A stretch of DNA of 64,000 bases from Streptomyces vietnamensis (GCF_000830005.1 NZ_CP010407.1:4445001-4509000); one strand, 5' to 3'. Shown: positions 18,781 through 27,707, counted from the stretch's first letter. Notes: a model not told the origin generated them from the letters alone. A program made the numbers and translations.

Positions 18781-19572
18781 ATGCCACCCGCCAAGAAGCG
18801 CCCCCGCACGTACGACTCCGCAAAGACCCGGGCCGCAGTCCTGGCCCAGTTCGGGCACGTCGCCGACGCCGTACGCGGTCTCGCACCGGACCAGTTGGCC
18901 CGTCCCACGCACCTGGGGGAGTGGACGGTCGCCGACCTCGCCGGGCACGTCGCGTGGATCGCCGACTCGCTGGCCCGCGGCCTCGACCGGCCGCCCGCCG
19001 CCGAGGGACGGCTCCTTCCGCACGACTGGCCCTTCACCACGGTCGCGCTGGCCGGGAAGATCTCCGACGCGGCGCGCGAGACGCTCACGGGGGCGCCCGT
19101 CCCCGAGCTGTACGAGCGGGCCGGCGCCAGGCTCACGGAAGCGCTGGCCAAGTACGGCGACGACCATGTGCTCGACCTGTGGATCGGGCCGATGCGCCTG
19201 GGGGACTTCCTCGTCACCCGTACCGTCGAACTCGTCGTCCACACCGACGACTTGAACCGGGCCGCCGGTCTCGACATCCCCTTCGACCGGCAGGCGCTCG
19301 CCGCCTGCACCCGGCTGCTCGCCGACGCGCTCGCCGTGAAGGCACCCGGCGGGGCGGTCGAGGTGCGGATCCCGCCGTTCGCGGTGGTGCAGTGCGTGGA
19401 GGGCCCCCGGCACACCCGGGGCACCCCGCCCAACGTGGTGGAGACGGACCCGCTGACCTGGATCAGGCTCGCCACGGGCCGTACGGAGTGGGCGGCGAAG
19501 CTGGACGAGGCGCACGTCAGCGCGAGCGGGGAGCGCGCGGATCTGAAGGACCTCCTCCCCCTGATGGCCTGA
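18781..19572 (+). CDS. Maleylpyruvate-isomerase-family (DinB-like) protein
   Basis: 263 residues. The N-terminal half is a DinB-like four-helix bundle of the mycothiol-dependent maleylpyruvate isomerase group (GEWTVADLAGHVAWIADSLARG); a His later in the bundle (TVELVVHTDDLNRAAG) completes the expected metal-site pattern. The C-terminal half resembles the SCP2-like domain usually attached to it. Streptomycetes carry many such paralogues; the substrate is unknown, but use of mycothiol, the actinobacterial thiol, is likely. Confidence 0.8.
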   Translation: MPPAKKRPRTYDSAKTRAAVLAQFGHVADAVRGLAPDQLARPTHLGEWTVADLAGHVAWIADSLARGLDRPPAAEGRLLPHDWPFTTVALAGKISDAARETLTGAPVPELYERAGARLTEALAKYGDDHVLDLWIGPMRLGDFLVTRTVELVVHTDDLNRAAGLDIPFDRQALAACTRLLADALAVKAPGGAVEVRIPPFAVVQCVEGPRHTRGTPPNVVETDPLTWIRLATGRTEWAAKLDEAHVSASGERADLKDLLPLMA

Positions 19573-19663
19573 GCTCCCCCTGATGGCCCGGGCCCCGGAC
19601 GGCCCCGGCCCCCCGGACGGCCCACGCCCGGAACCGTACGCCCTCCCGCTCCGTCCCACCGAC

Positions 19664-20476
19664 ATGCCGAAGCCACGCGCACTCGCCGTCCTGGTCCCCC
19701 TCCTGCTGCTCACCGCCTGCGGTACGGAGGGAGGCACCGGGTCCGGCGGCGCGGGCACCGTCTCCCCGGACCTGCCGGTCGCCGGCACGCACTGGACGGT
19801 CGACGCCGTCACGGTCGACGGCCGCAGGTCCACCGCGCCCGACGGCGCCCGCGTCGACTTCGAGGAGAACGGCCGGGCCCAGGGGAACGGCGGCTGCAAC
19901 GCCTTCGGCGCCGACGTCGCCGTGCAGGGGGACACCCTCACCGTCACCCGGCACCAGTTCACCATGATGGGCTGCTCCGGCGACCGGGCCGCCTTCGAGC
20001 CGGAGTTCCTGGAGGCCTTCTCCGGTCCGCTGAAGGGGACGCTCAAGGGCGAGGACCTGCGGCTGACCTCGCCCGACGGCCGGAACGTCCTGGAGCTGAC
20101 CGCCGAGCCGGCCGTCCCGCTGCGCGGCACCACGTGGAAGATCGACGGTCTCGTCTCGGGGGACACGGCATCCTCCCTGCCCGCCGGCAGCGGGGCCAAG
20201 GCCCGGTTCGTCATCGGCGCCGACGGCCGGGTCACCGGCAACCTCGGCTGCAACAACTTCTCCGCGCACGCCCGCCTCGACGAGAAGGCCCGGACCCTCA
20301 CCGTCGAGGGCCCGGCGGCGACCACCCGGATGATCTGCACGCCCCCGCAGATGAAGCTGGAGACGAGGCTGTACGAGCTCCTCGACGGCCCGCTCACCTA
20401 TCGGCTGAACCACCGAACCCTGACGCTCACCGACGCCTCCGGCGAGGGCCTCACGGCGGCCGCGACCGCCCGCTGA
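19664..20476 (+). CDS. Lipoprotein with two META (HslJ-like) domains
   Basis: 270 residues from ATG 19664. Signal peptide PKPRALAVLVPLLLLTAC with lipobox Cys19. Two META repeats follow: one at about 45-150 (GNGGCNAFGADV, TMMGCSGD) and one at about 155-262 (GNLGCNNFSAHA, TTRMICTPPQM), each with the paired Cys typical of HslJ-type domains. An upstream in-frame ATG at 19,583 would put 27 Pro-rich residues before the signal peptide and is rejected. Extracytoplasmic; function unknown. Confidence 0.85.
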   Translation: MPKPRALAVLVPLLLLTACGTEGGTGSGGAGTVSPDLPVAGTHWTVDAVTVDGRRSTAPDGARVDFEENGRAQGNGGCNAFGADVAVQGDTLTVTRHQFTMMGCSGDRAAFEPEFLEAFSGPLKGTLKGEDLRLTSPDGRNVLELTAEPAVPLRGTTWKIDGLVSGDTASSLPAGSGAKARFVIGADGRVTGNLGCNNFSAHARLDEKARTLTVEGPAATTRMICTPPQMKLETRLYELLDGPLTYRLNHRTLTLTDASGEGLTAAATAR

Positions 20477-20656
20477 GCGGCCGCCGACTGCGGCGTCCGT
20501 CACATCGCGGGACCGCCCCGGGCCTGGTACGAGCGTCCGCTCGACGGGGCCCGGGGGTCGGAATCCCTTACCCCGCCTGCTTCGTGGGCCCCTCCAAGCC
20601 GCAATCGATCATTTGGTGCGATCGCACGAGTGCGGCCACCTCTGCATTTCGCCAAT

Positions 20657-20685
20657 TCGGACCAGTGGTCGAGCCCGTCTACACT
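20657..20685 (+). promoter_or_regulatory. purF promoter
   Basis: TTCGGA (-35, 20,657-20,662) and TACACT (-10, 20,680-20,685) are separated by 17 bases. The -10 ends 7 bases before the purF GTG, so the mRNA is probably leaderless. Confidence 0.55.
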
Positions 20686-20692
20686 CGGAAAC

Positions 20693-22219
20693 GTGCCACG
20701 CGGAGACGGTCGACTCAATCACGATCTGCTCCCCGGTGAGAAAGGCCCCCAGGACGCTTGTGGCGTCTTCGGTGTCTGGGCTCCGGGTGAAGAGGTCGCA
20801 AAGCTCACGTACTTCGGGCTCTACGCCCTCCAGCATCGGGGTCAGGAATCCGCGGGAATCGCGGTAAGCAACGGCTCCCAGATCCTCGTCTTCAAGGACA
20901 TGGGACTTGTCTCCCAGGTCTTCGACGAGACTTCTCTCGGTTCCCTCCAGGGTCATATCGCGGTCGGTCACGCCCGCTACTCGACCACTGGTGCTTCTGT
21001 GTGGGAGAACGCGCAGCCGACGTTCCGGGCAACCGCCCACGGCTCGATCGCGCTCGGCCACAACGGCAACCTGGTCAACACGGCGCAGCTCGCCGAGATG
21101 GTCGCCGACCTCCCGAAGAAGGAGGGGCGCACCAACCGGGTCGCCGCCACCAACGACACCGACCTGGTCACCGCGCTCCTCGCGGGCCAGGTGGACGAGG
21201 ACGGCACGCCGCTCACCATCGAGCAGGCGGCCGCGAAGGTCCTCCCCGACGTCCGGGGCGCCTTCTCCCTCGTCTTCATGGACGAGCACACGCTCTACGC
21301 GGCCCGTGACCCGCAGGGCATCCGCCCGCTGGTCCTCGGCCGTCTGGAGCGCGGCTGGGTGGTCGCCTCCGAGTCCGCCGCCCTCGACATCTGCGGCGCC
21401 AGCTTCGTCCGCGAGGTCGAGCCGGGCGAGATGATCGCGATCGACGAGAACGGCATCCGCACCTCGCGATTCGCGGAAGCGAAGCCCAAGGGCTGTGTCT
21501 TCGAGTACGTGTACCTGGCCCGTCCCGACACGGACATCGCCGGCCGGAACGTGTACCTCTCCCGCGTGGAGATGGGCCGCCGCCTCGCCAAGGAGGCGCC
21601 GGTCGAGGCCGACCTGGTGATAGCGACGCCGGAGTCCGGCACCCCGGCCGCCATCGGCTACGCCGAGGCCTCGGGCATCCCCTTCGGCGCGGGCCTGGTG
21701 AAGAACGCCTACGTCGGGCGCACCTTCATCCAGCCCTCCCAGACCATCCGCCAGCTGGGCATCCGGCTGAAGCTGAACCCCCTCAAGGAAGTCATCAAGG
21801 GGAAGAAGCTCGTGGTCGTCGACGACTCGATCGTCCGCGGCAACACCCAGCGCGCCCTGGTCCGGATGCTCCGCGAGGCCGGTGCGGCCGAGGTCCACAT
21901 CCGGATCTCCTCGCCGCCGGTCAAGTGGCCCTGCTTCTTCGGCATCGACTTCGCGACCCGCGCGGAGCTGATCGCCAACGGGATGTCGGTCGAGGAGATC
22001 GGCAAGTCGCTGGGCGCGGACTCGCTCTCGTACATCTCCCTGGAGGGGATGATCGAGGCGACCACGATCCAGAAGCCGAACCTCTGCCGTGCCTGCTTCG
22101 ACGGCGAGTACCCGATGGAGCTCCCGGACCCCGAGCTGCTCGGCAAGCAGCTCCTGGAGACCGAGCTGGCCGCAGGACCTGCCGCCACCGCGGCCTCCGA
22201 CGCCCTCCGTCGCCCGTAA
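20693..22219 (+). CDS. purF: Amidophosphoribosyltransferase
   Basis: First committed step of purine synthesis: PRPP plus glutamine to phosphoribosylamine. 508 residues from GTG 20693. A 22-residue propeptide precedes the N-terminal nucleophile Cys23 (DACGVFGVW), as in the Bacillus-type enzyme, and cysteines of the 4Fe-4S site are present (VKWPCFFGID, CRACFDGEYP). The PRPP loop VVVDDSIVRGNT is intact. The frame extends upstream to 20,630 through the promoter; that start is rejected. Confidence 0.97.
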   Translation: MPRGDGRLNHDLLPGEKGPQDACGVFGVWAPGEEVAKLTYFGLYALQHRGQESAGIAVSNGSQILVFKDMGLVSQVFDETSLGSLQGHIAVGHARYSTTGASVWENAQPTFRATAHGSIALGHNGNLVNTAQLAEMVADLPKKEGRTNRVAATNDTDLVTALLAGQVDEDGTPLTIEQAAAKVLPDVRGAFSLVFMDEHTLYAARDPQGIRPLVLGRLERGWVVASESAALDICGASFVREVEPGEMIAIDENGIRTSRFAEAKPKGCVFEYVYLARPDTDIAGRNVYLSRVEMGRRLAKEAPVEADLVIATPESGTPAAIGYAEASGIPFGAGLVKNAYVGRTFIQPSQTIRQLGIRLKLNPLKEVIKGKKLVVVDDSIVRGNTQRALVRMLREAGAAEVHIRISSPPVKWPCFFGIDFATRAELIANGMSVEEIGKSLGADSLSYISLEGMIEATTIQKPNLCRACFDGEYPMELPDPELLGKQLLETELAAGPAATAASDALRRP

Positions 22220-22226
22220 GACCCCG

Positions 22227-22257
22227 CCGCCCGCGCCGCGACCCGCGGCGCGGGCGG
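22227..22257. terminator. Hairpin between purF and purM
   Basis: A perfect 14-bp stem (CCGCCCGCGCCGCG) with a 3-base loop and no T-run lies in the 84-bp gap. It may attenuate or process the purF-purM transcript rather than end it. Confidence 0.55.
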
Positions 22258-22303
22258 TACGAGCAGCACGAGCTGTAGTACGACGACACGAAAGTTCTCA
22301 CCC

Positions 22304-23371
22304 ATGTCTGAGACCACCGGTGCCAGCTACGCGTCCGCGGGCGTCGACATCGAAGCGGGCGACCGCGCCGTCGAGCTCATGAAGGAGTGGGTGAAGAAGA
22401 CGCAGCGCCCCGAGGTCCTCGGCGGCCTCGGCGGTTTCGCCGGCCTCTTCGACGCCTCCGCCCTCAAGCGCTACGAGCGTCCGCTGCTCGCCTCCGCGAC
22501 CGACGGCGTCGGCACGAAGGTCGACATCGCCCGCCAGATGGGCGTGTACGACACGATCGGCCACGACCTGGTCGCGATGGTCATGGACGACATCGTCGTC
22601 TGCGGCGCCGAGCCGCTCTTCATGACCGACTACATCTGCGTCGGCAAGGTCCACCCCGAGCGGGTCGCCGCCATCGTCAAGGGCATCGCCGAGGGCTGCG
22701 TCCTCGCCGGCTGCGCCCTGGTCGGCGGCGAGACGGCGGAGCACCCGGGCCTCCTCGGCCCGGACGACTTCGACGTCGCCGGCGCGGGCACGGGCGTCGT
22801 GGAGTACGACCGGCTGCTCGGCGCCGACCGCATCCGTATGGGGGACGCGGTCATCGCCATGGCCTCCTCGGGCCTTCACTCCAACGGGTACTCGCTCGTC
22901 CGGCACGTGGTCTTCGACCGCGCCGGCATGACCCTCGACCAGCAGGTCGAGGAGCTCGGCCGGACGCTCGGCGAGGAGCTCCTGGAGCCCACGAAGATCT
23001 ACTCGCTCGACTGCCTGGCCCTCACCCGGACCACGGACGTCCACGCCTTCAGCCACATCACGGGCGGCGGCCTCGCCGCCAACCTGGCGCGGGTGATCCC
23101 GGACGGGCTGCACGCCACGGTCGACCGTTCGACCTGGACGCCGGGCGCGATCTTCGACCTGGTCGGCAAGGCCGGTCAGGTGGAGCGCCTGGAGCTGGAG
23201 AAGACCCTGAACATGGGCGTCGGCATGATGGCCGTCGTGCCGGCCGGGTCCGTGGACGTGGCCCTGGCGACGCTGGCGGACCGCGGGGTCGAGGCCTGGG
23301 TCGCGGGCGAGATCACCGAGCGCGGGGCGCACACGACCGGCGCCGAGCTGGTCGGCACGTATTCAAATTAG
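22304..23371 (+). CDS. purM: Phosphoribosylformylglycinamidine cyclo-ligase (AIR synthetase)
   Basis: 355 residues from ATG 22304. Converts FGAM to AIR with ATP, the step after PurSQL. Typical PurM segments include ASATDGVGTKVDIA, MVMDDIVVCGAEPLFMTDY and SHITGGGLAANLARVIP. Probably cotranscribed with purF. Followed by a hairpin terminator. Confidence 0.97.
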   Translation: MSETTGASYASAGVDIEAGDRAVELMKEWVKKTQRPEVLGGLGGFAGLFDASALKRYERPLLASATDGVGTKVDIARQMGVYDTIGHDLVAMVMDDIVVCGAEPLFMTDYICVGKVHPERVAAIVKGIAEGCVLAGCALVGGETAEHPGLLGPDDFDVAGAGTGVVEYDRLLGADRIRMGDAVIAMASSGLHSNGYSLVRHVVFDRAGMTLDQQVEELGRTLGEELLEPTKIYSLDCLALTRTTDVHAFSHITGGGLAANLARVIPDGLHATVDRSTWTPGAIFDLVGKAGQVERLELEKTLNMGVGMMAVVPAGSVDVALATLADRGVEAWVAGEITERGAHTTGAELVGTYSN

Positions 23372-23419
23372 AAACGCCGCGAAGCAGTAGTCGAAGTAGT
23401 AGTCACGAGAAGTACGAGG

Positions 23420-23445
23420 CGGGGCGCTCCTGAGGGGGCGCCCCG
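23420..23445. terminator. purM terminator
   Basis: CGGGGCGC...GCGCCCCG hairpin about 50 bases after the purM stop. Confidence 0.65.
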
Positions 23446-23510
23446 TCGGCGTATCCGCCCACAGAGGCGTCCCGTGTGCGGAAGAGGCGTCTTGTGTGCG
23501 GACAGCACAG

Positions 23511-23541
23511 AAACCCGGCCGGGTGACCCCGGTCCGGGTTT
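23511..23541. terminator. Terminator of the DUF3073 gene
   Basis: AAACCCGG...CCGGGTTT, with an inner GGG/CCC, lies 16 bases downstream of the minus-strand DUF3073 stop. Confidence 0.7.
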
Positions 23542-23556
23542 CGGTGATTCAGAAGG

Positions 23557-23811
23557 TCAAGCGCGACGCGGGGACGCAGAGGGACCGGACTCGTCGTCCT
23601 CGTCCTCGTCGTCCGTGTTGTAGAGATCCGCGTACTGGGCGTACGGGTCGTCTTCCTCGTCGTCGTCCTCGAACGGCTCGCCATTCGGCGGCTGGCTCGA
23701 AGTCGAAGCGCCCAGCTCATTGGCCAGACGCGTCAGGTCTGTCCCGCCGCTGCTGTACTTCAGCTGGCGGGCGACCTTGGTCTGCTTGGCCTTTGCCCGG
23801 CCGCGCCCCAT
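23557..23811 (-). CDS. DUF3073 protein
   Basis: 84 residues from ATG 23811 (MGRGRAKAKQTKVARQLKYSS), the invariant DUF3073 N-terminus: basic for about 25 residues, then strongly acidic and disordered (EDDDEEDDPYAQYAD). Actinobacteria-specific family with no known activity; the basic head suggests nucleic-acid binding (inference). The 49-residue in-frame extension upstream is not supported. It sits between purM and vdh as in other streptomycetes (recalled). Confidence 0.88.
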   Translation of the reverse strand: MGRGRAKAKQTKVARQLKYSSGGTDLTRLANELGASTSSQPPNGEPFEDDDEEDDPYAQYADLYNTDDEDEDDESGPSASPRRA

Positions 23812-24111
23812 GGCTCGACCCCCTCGGTGACGGGGCTCGTCGGCCCCAGAGTCTTGACACGCGTTCATGATTCGGAACGGACTCTCGGTAGAGAGACCGG
23901 TCCGTAGGGCTTCAACGGTACCTGTTTCCGTGGGTCTACGGTACGCCGCGCGCATCACATACCCCGGTACAGAACCATCGAGGTGCCCTTTCCTCGCTGG
24001 TCAATCGCGATTTTAACCTCTTCTTGAGGGCCGACCCGCCGAGAGGCGTGAGCGAAGTCTCTCCACGGGCTTCCCGTGGTCTCCCCTGCGGCGGGCCCGC
24101 CCCCGTGCGGA
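23812..24111. other. Intergenic region DUF3073 / vdh
   Basis: 300 bp holding the minus-strand promoter of the DUF3073 gene and the 3' end of the vdh unit. CCACGGG-CTT-CCCGTGG at 24,063-24,079 is a small hairpin that could end vdh transcription. Nothing else is recognised. Confidence 0.45.
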
Positions 24112-25203
24112 TCAGCCGCGGCGGGCGTCCGCCATGCGCTGCTCGGCGATCCGGTCGGCCGCGGCGGCCGGCGGAATGCCGTCGGACTTCGCACGTGCGA
24201 AGATCTCCAGGGTGGTGTCGAAGATCTTCGTCGCCTTGGCCTTGCAGCGGTCGAAGTCGAAGCCGTGCAGCTCGTCGGCGACCTGGATCACGCCACCGGC
24301 GTTGACCACGTAGTCGGGCGCGTAGAGGATCCCGCGCGCCTCCAGGTCCTTCTCGACGCCCGGGTGCGCCAGCTGGTTGTTGGCCGCGCCGCAGACGATC
24401 TTCGCGGTGAGGGCCGGGACGGTCTCGTCGTTCAGGGCGCCGCCCAGCGCGCAGGGGGCGTAGACGTCGAGGCCCTCGACGCGGATCAGGGCGTCGGTGT
24501 CGGCGACGACGGTGACCTGCGGGTGCTTGTCGGTGATCCGGCGCACCGACTCCTCGCGCACATCGGTGATCACGACCTCGGCGCCGTCCTCCAGGAGGTG
24601 CTCGACGAGGTAGTGGCCGACCTTGCCGACGCCCGCGACGCCGACCTTGCGGCCGCGCAGCGTCGGGTCGCCCCACAGGGTCTGCGCGGCGGCGCGCATG
24701 CCCTGGAAGACGCCGAAGGCGGTGAGGACGGAGGAGTCGCCGGCGCCGCCGTTCTCGGGGGAGCGGCCGGTGGTCCACTGGTTGGTGCGGGCGACGACGT
24801 CCATGTCGGCGACGTAGGTGCCGACGTCGCAGGCCGTGACGTACCGGCCGCCGAGGGAGGCCACGAAGCGGCCGTAGGCGAGGAGGAGCTCCTCGGTCTT
24901 GATCTTCTCCGGGTCGCCGATGATGACGGCCTTGCCGCCGCCCAGGTCGAGTCCGGCCATGGCGTTCTTGTACGACATGCCGCGCGACAGGTTGAGCGCG
25001 TCGGCGATCGCCTCGGCCTCGGTGGCGTACGGGTAGAAGCGGGTGCCGCCGAGGGCCGGGCCCAGGGCGGTGTTGTGGATGGCGATGACGGCCTTGAGGC
25101 CGGTGGCGCGGTCCTGGCAGAGCACGACTTGCTCGTGGCCACCCTGCTCCGAGTGGAACAGGGTGCTCAGTACGTCAGCAGGAACGCCGGTCACATCGGT
25201 CAC
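24112..25203 (-). CDS. vdh: Valine/leucine dehydrogenase
   Basis: NAD-dependent oxidative deamination of branched-chain amino acids, which in streptomycetes supplies precursors for polyketides. 363 residues from GTG 25203 ([11 protein letters not shown]), 8 bases after GGGAG; a TTG five codons earlier is the alternative. The Glu/Leu/Phe/Val dehydrogenase fold is clear: catalytic Lys in [10 protein letters not shown], second active-site segment AMAGLDLGG, nucleotide-binding [12 protein letters not shown], and [30 protein letters not shown] near the end. Confidence 0.95.
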   Translation of the reverse strand: MTDVTGVPADVLSTLFHSEQGGHEQVVLCQDRATGLKAVIAIHNTALGPALGGTRFYPYATEAEAIADALNLSRGMSYKNAMAGLDLGGGKAVIIGDPEKIKTEELLLAYGRFVASLGGRYVTACDVGTYVADMDVVARTNQWTTGRSPENGGAGDSSVLTAFGVFQGMRAAAQTLWGDPTLRGRKVGVAGVGKVGHYLVEHLLEDGAEVVITDVREESVRRITDKHPQVTVVADTDALIRVEGLDVYAPCALGGALNDETVPALTAKIVCGAANNQLAHPGVEKDLEARGILYAPDYVVNAGGVIQVADELHGFDFDRCKAKATKIFDTTLEIFARAKSDGIPPAAAADRIAEQRMADARRG

Positions 25204-25359
25204 GGTGGTGACTCCCAAGTACGAAGCGGCGGTTTGCGGCCCTCCCTACGGGTGGGGGAGGACCAGTTCGGCAAGAGGGTAAGTCCTACCTGGGCGTAGA
25301 TCGGCCGCAGTGCCGAGGATCACCCCCTCGGGGAGTACCTCCGTGGAAGGATTCGCGAC

Positions 25360-26211
25360 ATGTCGGTCGCTCCCACGGTCCCCGTTCCCTACGCGTCCTA
25401 TCTGCGGGTGTACGAGCCGCTGGCCGCGTTCCCCGAGCCGGAGCGGTCCCACTGGGCCCGGTACGCCCGCCGGCCGCGCACCCCGGGGGCGCAGGAGGAG
25501 CTGCGGCGCTCGCTCGCGGACCTGCTGCCGACGCCCCCGGTGCCGGTGCCGGTCCACGAGAGCGGGGAGGCCTTCGTCGCGCACCTGGACGGGGTGGTGG
25601 TGATCTGCCCGTGGCGGACCCGGCTGCGCGGCTGGCTGGCCATGGAGGAGCTGGCGGCCGGTCCGTACCCGGCGCCGGTGCTCGACGCGATGCTGCCGCC
25701 GGTGGTGCGCCGGCAGGTGGCCGGCGACTACGAGCGGTGGTTGCTGCGGAACCCGGACGCCCGGCCGTGGATCCGTACCGGGGTGTGGCAGGTGCCGCTG
25801 CGCTGGTTCGCGCTCTTCGGGGACGAGGACAGGGAGTACGAGCCGGGGGACCGCGCGGCGGGCCGGGCGCCGGTGCTCCGCTACCGGACGACGATGGCGC
25901 AGGCGCGGCGGCGGCTCGCGCGGGCGCTGAAGGCGCTGCGGGAGTCGATCGACGACGGTCCCATGACGGAGGGCCTGATCGAGGTGGGGCGCTGGCTGGA
26001 GGAGTTCCATCCGCGGGCGCTCGTGGAGCTGGACTTCGGGGGGCTGGTGCACGCGCTGCCGGCCCGGTGGCTGGCGGAGGATCGCTCGGCGGCCCAACTG
26101 GCGGAGGGGATCGCCGCGCTGCGGGCCGGGGACGGCGAGGCGGCGAGCGAGGTGTACGGACGTCTCGCGGAACGCTGGCGGACGGTCAGGGACCTGCGGT
26201 TCGCGAACTGA
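25360..26211 (+). CDS. Conserved protein of unknown function upstream of bldC
   Basis: 283 residues from ATG 25360 with GGAAGG 9 bases upstream. Rich in Arg, Trp and Pro, with no signal peptide, membrane segment or motif I recognise. Segments such as EELRRSLADLLPTPPVPVPVHE and FHPRALVELDFGGLVHALPARW suggest a single alpha/beta domain with a helical C-terminus. The vdh/unknown/bldC order is, from memory, conserved in Streptomyces, which favours a real gene. Confidence 0.82.
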   Translation: MSVAPTVPVPYASYLRVYEPLAAFPEPERSHWARYARRPRTPGAQEELRRSLADLLPTPPVPVPVHESGEAFVAHLDGVVVICPWRTRLRGWLAMEELAAGPYPAPVLDAMLPPVVRRQVAGDYERWLLRNPDARPWIRTGVWQVPLRWFALFGDEDREYEPGDRAAGRAPVLRYRTTMAQARRRLARALKALRESIDDGPMTEGLIEVGRWLEEFHPRALVELDFGGLVHALPARWLAEDRSAAQLAEGIAALRAGDGEAASEVYGRLAERWRTVRDLRFAN

Positions 26212-26745
26212 CATCAGTCGGACAGATTCGTCAGGTCGGTATCGACAAGACATGTCAGGCGGGTGTAAATGATCTTCAGGCGACCGGGTGACGTCGTGCA
26301 AGGACGTTGGTCCCGATCCGGGCCTTTGGCTCAAGCGTGACGGACAGCACGTAACGCACCCTTGCGTCGATCGCCCACCCTCGTGCCAAAATAGGACAAG
26401 GAGTCCGGGGAGGGTTCCTTCCGCCCAAGTTCGGGCGGAACGCTCAGCATTGCACTCTATGGGGGGTCTGAGGACTCCTGATCGCTCTGTGACTGATCGT
26501 CACAGCGGTGTGACTGTCCGTTATGGCATGGTCGGTCGACTTCCGCCGCTGATGAACACCTGCGAGGGCAATTCCATCGGTTTGGCCGACGCGGCTGGAC
26601 GGATGGTGTAGTTGTAGTGCCGAGGACAAGCCGTTCGTCCTATAACCGACTCGACCCGCTTCTGCCATTTCGGGCAAGGCGGGTCAAGGTGCAGAATTTA
26701 GAGGAAAGAACCGAGATTGGTTCGGTTCTCCCGAGGAGGCCGCTC
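26212..26745. promoter_or_regulatory. Long bldC upstream region
   Basis: 534 bp with no supported gene and lower GC than the flanks. Contents: the CTGTGAC/GTCACAG palindrome (own entry), a TATAAC at about 26,641 and several AT-rich stretches around 26,570-26,720. A long, signal-rich leader suits a developmental regulator. Confidence 0.55.
26487..26505. promoter_or_regulatory. Palindrome upstream of bldC, candidate operator
   Basis: CTGTGAC-TGATC-GTCACAG: perfect 7-bp arms around 5 bases, about 240 bp before the bldC start. It resembles a CRP/FNR-type site but the spacing is one base too long for the classical 16-mer. Confidence 0.4.
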
Positions 26746-26952
26746 ATGACCGCTCGCACCCCTGATGCCGAGCCGCTGCTGACCCCTGCCGAGGTTGCCA
26801 CGATGTTCCGCGTGGACCCGAAGACGGTGACCCGTTGGGCAAAGGCGGGCAAGCTCACGTCCATCCGCACCCTGGGTGGGCACCGCCGGTACCGCGAGGC
26901 CGAGGTTCGCGCTCTGCTGGCGGGCATTCCGCAGCAGCGCAGCGAGGCCTGA
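26746..26952 (+). CDS. bldC: Developmental regulator BldC (MerR-like DNA-binding domain)
   Basis: 68 residues from ATG 26746, 6 bases after GAGGAGG. The whole protein is a single winged helix-turn-helix: LTPAEVATMFRVDPKTVTRWAKAGKLTSIRTLGGHRRYREAEVRALL. This length and sequence match Streptomyces BldC, a small MerR-related protein that binds DNA cooperatively as head-to-tail oligomers and delays entry into development. The 43-residue upstream extension of the frame is rejected because the strong ribosome site fits ATG 26746. A classical terminator follows. Confidence 0.97.
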   Translation: MTARTPDAEPLLTPAEVATMFRVDPKTVTRWAKAGKLTSIRTLGGHRRYREAEVRALLAGIPQQRSEA

Positions 26953-27076
26953 GGTCGCGCAGAACCCTGCAGAACCCTGCAACACCCCGTAACACCGGGC
27001 CCGTCCGGATCCCCCAATCCGGTCGCCCACCCCTAGTACTGCCGACGGACTCCTGCCCCAACAGGTCTTCGTCAAC

Positions 27077-27116
27077 GATCGCGCTGGACTCCGCCGGGTC
27101 CAGCGCGATCTTTTTT
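27077..27116 (+). terminator. Rho-independent terminator of bldC
   Basis: Perfect 13-bp stem GATCGCGCTGGAC/GTCCAGCGCGATC followed by six T residues, one of the few canonical T-run terminators in the window. Confidence 0.95.
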
Positions 27117-27145
27117 GTGCCCGGCGCCACACTCTCTCCGGAGTG

Positions 27146-27157
27146 GTGCAATTGCAC
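27146..27157. promoter_or_regulatory. Perfect 12-bp palindrome GTGCAATTGCAC
   Basis: Lies in the AT-richer gap after the bldC terminator, followed by ATATTAAATC. No plus-strand gene downstream explains it. Confidence 0.35.
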
Positions 27158-27202
27158 ATATTAAATCGGGGTGGTGTAGGGAGGGTGTAAGTGTGGTCGT
27201 TC

Positions 27203-27217
27203 CTGAAACGGTTTCAG
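27203..27217. promoter_or_regulatory. Palindrome CTGAAAC-G-GTTTCAG, LacI-type operator-like
   Basis: Seven-bp perfect arms with a central base; the TGAAAC...GTTTCA form is common for LacI-family sites. It lies just beyond the 3' end of the small minus-strand gene and upstream of no clear plus-strand gene. Confidence 0.35.
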
Positions 27218-27293
27218 TGACACCCGTCACATCGGCGATCTCTTGCCAAGGAACAGCCTCCCACTTCGCGGAGCGCCCCCAACCCGCCGTTGG

Positions 27294-27515
27294 TCATGGG
27301 CTGGTGGGACTTTCGTCCTCACTGCTCTCCGCCGCCGCCTCCGGCTCCTCCGCCACCTCCGCCGGCTCTTCCGGCTCGGGGAGCTCCATGGCGAGCCGCA
27401 GGAGGCGATGGCAGACCGCGCACTGACGGGTGAGGTGTCCGTACCGCGACGCGGCCGCCAGATGGGCACGCAGCAGCGCTCGTGTGTCATGCCGTGCTGC
27501 GGACGCCGCGGCCAT
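27294..27515 (-). CDS. Small CxxC protein (DUF6274-like)
   Basis: 73 residues from ATG 27515, with GGAGGTGG six bases upstream; the frame is open further but without support. The core ALLRAHLAAASRYGHLTRQC followed by AVCHRLLRLAME contains a CxxC-H motif and matches my memory of the streptomycete DUF6274 family. The remaining C-terminus is an acidic Pro/Glu/Ser tail. Function unknown; a zinc site needs more ligands than are seen, so it may be shared between subunits (inference). Confidence 0.7.
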   Translation of the reverse strand: MAAASAARHDTRALLRAHLAAASRYGHLTRQCAVCHRLLRLAMELPEPEEPAEVAEEPEAAAESSEDESPTSP

Positions 27516-27602
27516 GCGCGACCACCTCCGGTGTGGGCCCCCGATTCCCTGAAGTCCGGGGTACCGGCGGGCGCGCGACCCCGTCAAGACACGGGAACAC
27601 AA

Positions 27603-27633
27603 CGAAGGCCCGCATCTCACGATGCGGGCCTTC
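27603..27633. terminator. Hairpin GAAGGCCCGCATC / GATGCGGGCCTTC
   Basis: 13-bp stem; very like the next hairpin at 27,708 except for the loop. Together they form an imperfect direct repeat downstream of tRNA-Asp. Confidence 0.7.
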
Positions 27634-27707
27634 GGCGAGGCGATCCTGACGGGACTTGCTGTGTCGATTCGCGGCTCCGCCGCGTGGCGCGACCTCGGTG
27701 CACGGCG

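Noticed and set aside
26487-26505. Classical CRP site upstream of bldC
   Set aside because: TGTGA and TCACA are seven bases apart rather than six, so it was recorded only as a palindrome.
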